Shown here: piece after piece, positions 15,057-17,973 of the stretch
Numbering within the stretch: the stretch's first letter is position 1
How the letters are laid out: the number at the start of each line of letters is the position of its first letter
Assembly (NCBI GenBank): GCA_015487985.1
Contig: WFOP01000077.1
Span: 1-17,973, forward strand
Direction of reading: 5' to 3'
Source of the DNA: Hyphomicrobiales bacterium
GTDB taxonomy: Bacteria > Pseudomonadota > Alphaproteobacteria > Rhizobiales > Devosiaceae
DNA: 17,973 nt
Translations under genes and position numbers: made by a program
Notes under the pieces: generated by a model
Databases searched by the model: none
The model's input: the letters and a program-made list of their open reading frames with translations, nothing else
What the model was told of the DNA's origin: nothing

Positions 15057-16115
15057 GTGAATCTCTCCGTTCAATCCGCCATCAACACCCTTGAAGCGCC
15101 GGCACCGGACCGCCTGAAGCCGGTGCGCATCTGGCTTTATGTGCTGGCGGCGATGATTTTGCTCATGGTGAGCATCGGGGGCATGACCCGGCTGACCGAT
15201 TCTGGCCTCTCAATCACCTCGTGGAAACCCATATCCGGCATGATTCCCCCCCTCAGTCTGCAGGACTGGCAGGCCGAGTTTGACGCCTATAAACAAATTC
15301 CCGAATTTACTCAGCAAAATTTCTGGATGGATCTTGAGGCCTTCAAATCCATATTCTGGTGGGAATGGGGGCATCGGTTTTTGGGCCGTGTCATTGGTCT
15401 GGCCTTTGCCATTCCCTTTGTGATCTTTTTGTTTCAGCGCCGCCTTTCCTGGCGGCTGGCGCCTTCACTTGCCACACTGTTTGTGCTGGGCGGGTTTCAG
15501 GGTTTCCTTGGCTGGTGGATGGTATCTTCGGGCCTGAGCGAGCGGGTGGACGTTTCCCAATACCGGCTGGCGGCCCATCTGAGCGCGGCCAGCATATTGT
15601 TTGTCGCCATTGTTTTTGTTGCAAACAGATTGGTGCCGCAAAAATCAGTGTCCCCCCATCCCCCCAAACGACTTTGGCAACTGGCATTTTGGGGGTTGGC
15701 GCTTCTGGTGTTTTTACAAATCATCATGGGCGCATTCGTGGCCGGAATAGATGCCGGGTTCGGTTTTAACACCTGGCCACTGATGGAAGGCAAATGGATT
15801 CCCGATAATCTTGCACCCCTGTCACCCCTTTGGCTGAATTTATTCGAAAATCACTTAACGGTGCAATTCACCCACCGCATGCTTGGATATGTGATCGGCG
15901 TTGTTGCCCTTGTCATGTTCATCTTTCAAGCCGGGCAGGGACCATCCCCCCTGCACGACTGGACCAGGCTTGTTTTGCTGTTGATCGTGGCCCAAATCCT
16001 GCTTGGTATTCTCACCCTGGTGCTGGTGGTGCCCATTCCGCTGGCCCTTGCCCATCAGGCGCTGGCGTTCGTGGCTTTGAGTGTGATTGTGGTGGCCACA
16101 ACAAAAACCAGTTAA
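15057..16115 (+). CDS. ctaA: heme A synthase (COX15/CtaA, type without the Cys pair)
   Basis: This inner-membrane enzyme oxidises the C8 methyl of heme O to give heme A for cytochrome c oxidase. The 352-residue protein has eight hydrophobic helices. The four heme-ligand histidines are visible: His106 (WEWGHRFLGR), His174 (YRLAAHLSAA), His273 (VQFTHRMLGY) and His333 (LALAHQALAF). The N-terminal IGGMTRLTDSGLSITSWKPISGMIPPL is the family signature, and FNTWPLMEGKWIP lies in the second half. The start is GTG at 15057, with GGAAA about 7 bp upstream; the frame is open further upstream to TTG 14955, but that part is not conserved-looking and overlaps the opposite gene. No cysteine pair of the Bacillus type was seen in the loop after helix 1. 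Confidence 0.95.
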   Translation: MNLSVQSAINTLEAPAPDRLKPVRIWLYVLAAMILLMVSIGGMTRLTDSGLSITSWKPISGMIPPLSLQDWQAEFDAYKQIPEFTQQNFWMDLEAFKSIFWWEWGHRFLGRVIGLAFAIPFVIFLFQRRLSWRLAPSLATLFVLGGFQGFLGWWMVSSGLSERVDVSQYRLAAHLSAASILFVAIVFVANRLVPQKSVSPHPPKRLWQLAFWGLALLVFLQIIMGAFVAGIDAGFGFNTWPLMEGKWIPDNLAPLSPLWLNLFENHLTVQFTHRMLGYVIGVVALVMFIFQAGQGPSPLHDWTRLVLLLIVAQILLGILTLVLVVPIPLALAHQALAFVALSVIVVATTKTS

Positions 16116-16131
16116 ATCAGTCAATTGTATT

Positions 16132-16149
16132 GCGGTACTATAATACCGC
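16132..16149. repeat. hairpin downstream of ctaA, without a U-tract
   Basis: GCGGTA-CTATAA-TACCGC is a perfect 6-bp stem 16 bp after the ctaA stop. There is no T-run on either side, so it is not a classical intrinsic terminator. It could stabilise the ctaA mRNA end or serve as an operator upstream of the rplM promoter. Confidence 0.4.
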
Positions 16150-16189
16150 TTAACTATCTGATTGAAATATTTGAATATTTTATTTGTGC

Positions 16190-16216
16190 TTGACGTTGCA
16201 TCCTCAACCATATATC
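16190..16216 (+). promoter_or_regulatory. promoter for rplM-rpsI
   Basis: CTTGACG (TTGACG at 16190-16195) has the C-prefixed -35 common in alphaproteobacterial ribosomal promoters. The -10 region is TATATC (16211-16216, 15-bp spacer) or TATCAC (17-bp spacer). A GC-rich stretch after the -10 would suit stringent control. The leader would be about 90 nt. Confidence 0.55.
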
Positions 16217-16222
16217 ACGCGC

Positions 16223-16313
16223 CCAACTAAAGCGGATTTGTGCCAATCTGCGTCCTGAATACGGGCAAATTTGGTGCTCACAAATTCAAGTATTGATGCT
16301 AGGAATCTATCTG
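16223..16313 (+). promoter_or_regulatory. structured 5' leader of rplM, possible autoregulatory RNA
   Basis: Two local hairpins can form: GCGGAT/ATCTGC (16232-16251, one G-U) and AATTTG-GTGCTCA-CAAATT (16268-16286, perfect). ATTTGTG (16236-16242) is also perfectly complementary to CACAAAT (16279-16285), a pairing that would exclude both hairpins. The second hairpin ends 14 nt before AGGA of the ribosome site. L13 is known to repress its own operon in E. coli, and leader elements for L13 operons are known in Firmicutes. I recognise no described motif here. Confidence 0.4.
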
Positions 16314-16778
16314 ATGAAAACCTATTCTATGAAGGCCAGCGAAATCGACAAGAAATGGATCTTGATCGACGCCAAAGGCCTGGTGGTTGGGCGGCTCGCC
16401 GCAATCATTGCTACTCGCCTGCGCGGCAAGCATTTGCCCGCCTTCACCCCGCATATGGATTGTGGCGACCATGTTGTTGTCATCAATGCCGAACAGGTGA
16501 AATTGACCGGCAAAAAACTCGACCAGCGCAAATTCCATTGGCACACCGGTTATCCCGGCGGCATCAAGGAACGTACTTCCCGCGAAATTATCGAGGGCCG
16601 TCATCCTGAGCGTCTTCTGGAAAATGCCGTACGGCGCATGATGCCCGGTGGCCCGCTTACCCGCGCTCAGTTGAAAAACCTGCGCATTTATGTCGGTGCA
16701 GAACATCCCCATGAAGCGCAACAGCCAGCAGTTCTTGACGTTGGCGCCTTGAACACCAAAAACGTGAAAGCAGGTTGA
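16314..16778 (+). CDS. rplM: 50S ribosomal protein L13
   Basis: This 154-residue large-subunit protein binds 23S rRNA early in assembly. Conserved parts are [65 protein letters not shown], and [30 protein letters not shown]. The ATG at 16314 has AGGA 9 bp upstream and gives the usual alphaproteobacterial start (MKTYSMK); a TTG seven codons upstream is open but unlikely. It is co-transcribed with rpsI, whose ATG is 2 bp after the stop, the standard pair in bacteria. Confidence 0.98.
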   Translation: MKTYSMKASEIDKKWILIDAKGLVVGRLAAIIATRLRGKHLPAFTPHMDCGDHVVVINAEQVKLTGKKLDQRKFHWHTGYPGGIKERTSREIIEGRHPERLLENAVRRMMPGGPLTRAQLKNLRIYVGAEHPHEAQQPAVLDVGALNTKNVKAG

Positions 16779-16780
16779 AC

Positions 16781-17284
16781 ATGACCGAAGAACAAACACT
16801 CAACTCGCTTGAAGATCTTGGCACTGCCGCAGATGTTGTAGCGTCAGAAGCAGCAGATGCACCCGAGGCTGTTGTTTATGTGCAAAAGCTGGATGAACAT
16901 GGTCGCGCCTATGCCACCGGTAAGCGTAAAGACGCGGTTGCCCGCGTATGGATCAAGCCCGGTTCAGGCCGCATCACCATTAATGGCCGTGATTTTGAAA
17001 CCTATTTTGCCCGCCCCGTGTTGCGCCTTGTGTTGCAACAGCCAATCGTGGCCGCAGAACGTACAGATCAGTATGACATCGTGGCAACCGTTTCTGGCGG
17101 TGGTCTTTCAGGTCAGGCTGGCGCCGTGCGTCATGGTGTGTCCAAAGCGCTGGTGGCTTTTGAGCCTGCGCTTCGCCCGGTTTTGAAAAAAGGTGGCTTC
17201 CTGACCCGCGACAGTCGTGTTGTTGAACGCAAAAAATACGGCAAGGCCAAAGCCCGCCGTTCATTCCAGTTCTCCAAGCGCTAG
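16781..17284 (+). CDS. rpsI: 30S ribosomal protein S9 with acidic N-terminal extension
   Basis: This 167-residue small-subunit protein has the S9 core from about residue 43: [31 protein letters not shown], and [21 protein letters not shown], and it ends RRSFQFSKR, the conserved tail that reaches the P-site tRNA. About 42 N-terminal residues are acidic and Ala-rich and lie outside the bacterial core (E. coli S9 is 130 residues); similar extensions occur in alphaproteobacteria. The ATG at 16781 is chosen over an in-frame TTG at 16775 that overlaps the rplM stop. Confidence 0.98.
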   Translation: MTEEQTLNSLEDLGTAADVVASEAADAPEAVVYVQKLDEHGRAYATGKRKDAVARVWIKPGSGRITINGRDFETYFARPVLRLVLQQPIVAAERTDQYDIVATVSGGGLSGQAGAVRHGVSKALVAFEPALRPVLKKGGFLTRDSRVVERKKYGKAKARRSFQFSKR

Positions 17285-17371
17285 ACTTTCAGAAATATTT
17301 CCAGAGAAAGTGGAAGCCGGTTTTACGGTTCGGGAACGCGACCACAAAAGCGCAACCGATACAACAAGTTC

Positions 17372-17402
17372 AAAAGGGGTGCCAAACCGGTGCCCCTTTT
17401 TT
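17372..17402 (+). terminator. strong intrinsic terminator of rplM-rpsI
   Basis: A 12-bp stem is formed by AAAAGGGGTGCC and GGTGCCCCTTTT with two G-U pairs and an AAACC loop, running into six T residues. It lies about 90 bp after the rpsI stop. The stem's A-rich 5' arm mirrors the T-tract, so it might also work in the other direction. Confidence 0.85.
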
Positions 17403-17476
17403 GTTGCAAATGTTAATTACCTTGCCTCATGGATTTCAATCGGTAATCTTTGAGACAGTGGAACGGGAGAAAAATT

Positions 17477-17863
17477 TTGCGAAAACTATTGTCCAGTACA
17501 ACATTTGCCGCCCTGTTTGTCTTGTCGGCTTGCTCGACCCCCCTGGAAACCTGCATTTCCAACGCATCGGCTGACCGGGATACTATTGTTCAAAAGATAG
17601 CAATTGCCCAGGGTAATATTGATCGCGGGTATGCCATTCACCGCCAATCAGTTCCCTATACCTATACCGGGGAGTGTATTGGGGCCAATGTCGGCAGGTA
17701 TGCGTGCGAGAAAACCGGCACCCGCATTGATGAAACCCCGGTCACGATTGACATCAATGAAGAAAGGCAAAAGCTTGCCGCTCTGGAACGCCAGCTCATT
17801 ATTGCAAATCAGCGTGTGAACGCGGATATGGCGCAATGCCGGGTGCTTTACCCGGAGCAATAG
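17477..17863 (+). CDS. small lipoprotein of unknown function
   Basis: I do not recognise a characterised family, though similar Cys-containing small proteins with a helical C-terminus occur in Rhodobacterales-like genomes. The 128-residue product starts at TTG 17477, supported by GGGAG 7 bp upstream; an earlier TTG at 17450 lacks a ribosome site and spoils the signal peptide. A signal peptide with lipobox LSAC (Cys19) is followed by ETCISNASADRDTIVQKIAIAQGNIDRGYAI, a central segment with two Cys (TGECIGANVGRYACEKTG) that may form a disulfide, and a C-terminal amphipathic helix (about residues 90-122) with another Cys. It is probably a periplasmic lipid-anchored protein. A CCGGGT/ACCCGG hairpin (17839-17855) overlaps the last codons. 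Confidence 0.7.
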   Translation: MRKLLSSTTFAALFVLSACSTPLETCISNASADRDTIVQKIAIAQGNIDRGYAIHRQSVPYTYTGECIGANVGRYACEKTGTRIDETPVTIDINEERQKLAALERQLIIANQRVNADMAQCRVLYPEQ

Positions 17864-17875
17864 GCCCGTGTTGGC

Positions 17876-17930
17876 GATGCAGGTGAGGGCAATGCAAGTG
17901 AGGGCAATGCCAGTGGCCGTGATGCAAGGG
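17876..17930. repeat. 15-bp tandem repeat, three and two-thirds copies
   Basis: Units start at 17876, 17891, 17906 and 17921: GATGCAGGTGAGGGC, AATGCAAGTGAGGGC, AATGCCAGTGGCCGT, then GATGCAAGGG. The first two units differ at two positions; later ones diverge. It lies directly after the lipoprotein stop and, in that same frame, would encode Gly-Asn-Ala-Ser-Glu-like repeats if the stop were read through. Confidence 0.7.
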
Positions 17931-17935
17931 AACTT

Positions 17936-17973
17936 TTATTCCAAAACAACCCGCCCCAGCGCCCCCTCAATTG
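17936..17973 (-). CDS. possible C-terminal end of a convergent gene (partial)
   Basis: In one minus-strand frame the edge reads IEGALGRVVLE followed by TAA (17938-17936). The residues look like a normal protein end, and a convergent gene here would leave the tandem repeat between two stop codons. Only about 11 codons are visible and other frames are also open, so this is weak. Confidence 0.25.
   Translation of the reverse strand, partial: IEGALGRVVLE

Noticed and set aside
1..17973. CRISPR arrays, insertion sequences, toxin-antitoxin or defence genes
   Set aside because: No regularly spaced repeats, transposase motifs, or paired small toxin/antitoxin frames were recognised on either strand.

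Overview
The window looks like a chromosomal stretch from an alphaproteobacterium, probably Hyphomicrobiales or Rhodobacterales. The case rests on gene content and order: bamE divergent from a CBP3-type cytochrome bc1 chaperone gene, then DUF177/YceD, plsX, fabH, ihfA and a MerR gene, followed by tRNA-Pro. DUF2842, a ctaA/COX15-type heme A synthase and rplM-rpsI lie further on. I cannot place the genus from sequence alone. There are no insertion sequences, integrases, CRISPR arrays or rRNA genes.

Layout. (1) 1-5503 is a conserved housekeeping block. A truncated bamE on the minus strand faces ATGA-overlapping genes for the bc1 chaperone and DUF177. After a palindrome-rich gap come plsX and fabH (GTGA overlap), then ihfA and merR, with a good sigma70-type promoter directly behind fabH. 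A 466-bp gap without a convincing gene leads to tRNA-Pro(GGG). (2) 5507-14699 is an accessory extracellular-polysaccharide locus. The minus strand carries, in transcription order, a Wza-type export lipoprotein, a GT4 glycosyltransferase, an undecaprenyl-phosphate sugar-1-phosphate transferase, an O-antigen ligase/Wzy-type membrane protein, and a YghU-type glutathione transferase that ends 3 bp from the tRNA. Divergent from it on the plus strand are a long Wzz/GumC-type chain-length protein and a polysaccharide deacetylase. Together these would initiate, extend, polymerise, modify and export a polymer. No Wzx flippase is present in the window. (3) 14709-17402 returns to housekeeping: DUF2842 (minus), heme A synthase (plus), and rplM-rpsI with a promoter, a structured leader and a strong terminator. 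(4) 17477-17973 has a small lipoprotein of unknown function, a 15-bp tandem repeat, and perhaps the last codons of a convergent gene.

The most interesting points are: a PlsX with a roughly 100-residue lysine-rich C-terminal tail not found in ordinary PlsX; a polysaccharide co-polymerase whose C-terminal BY-kinase-like domain has lost its P-loop lysine, its Walker B aspartate and any tyrosine tail, joined through an acidic repetitive linker; and an rplM leader that can form two local hairpins or a mutually exclusive long-range helix. I found no clearly new defence or mobile system. The window is mostly recognisable biology with some odd architectures.
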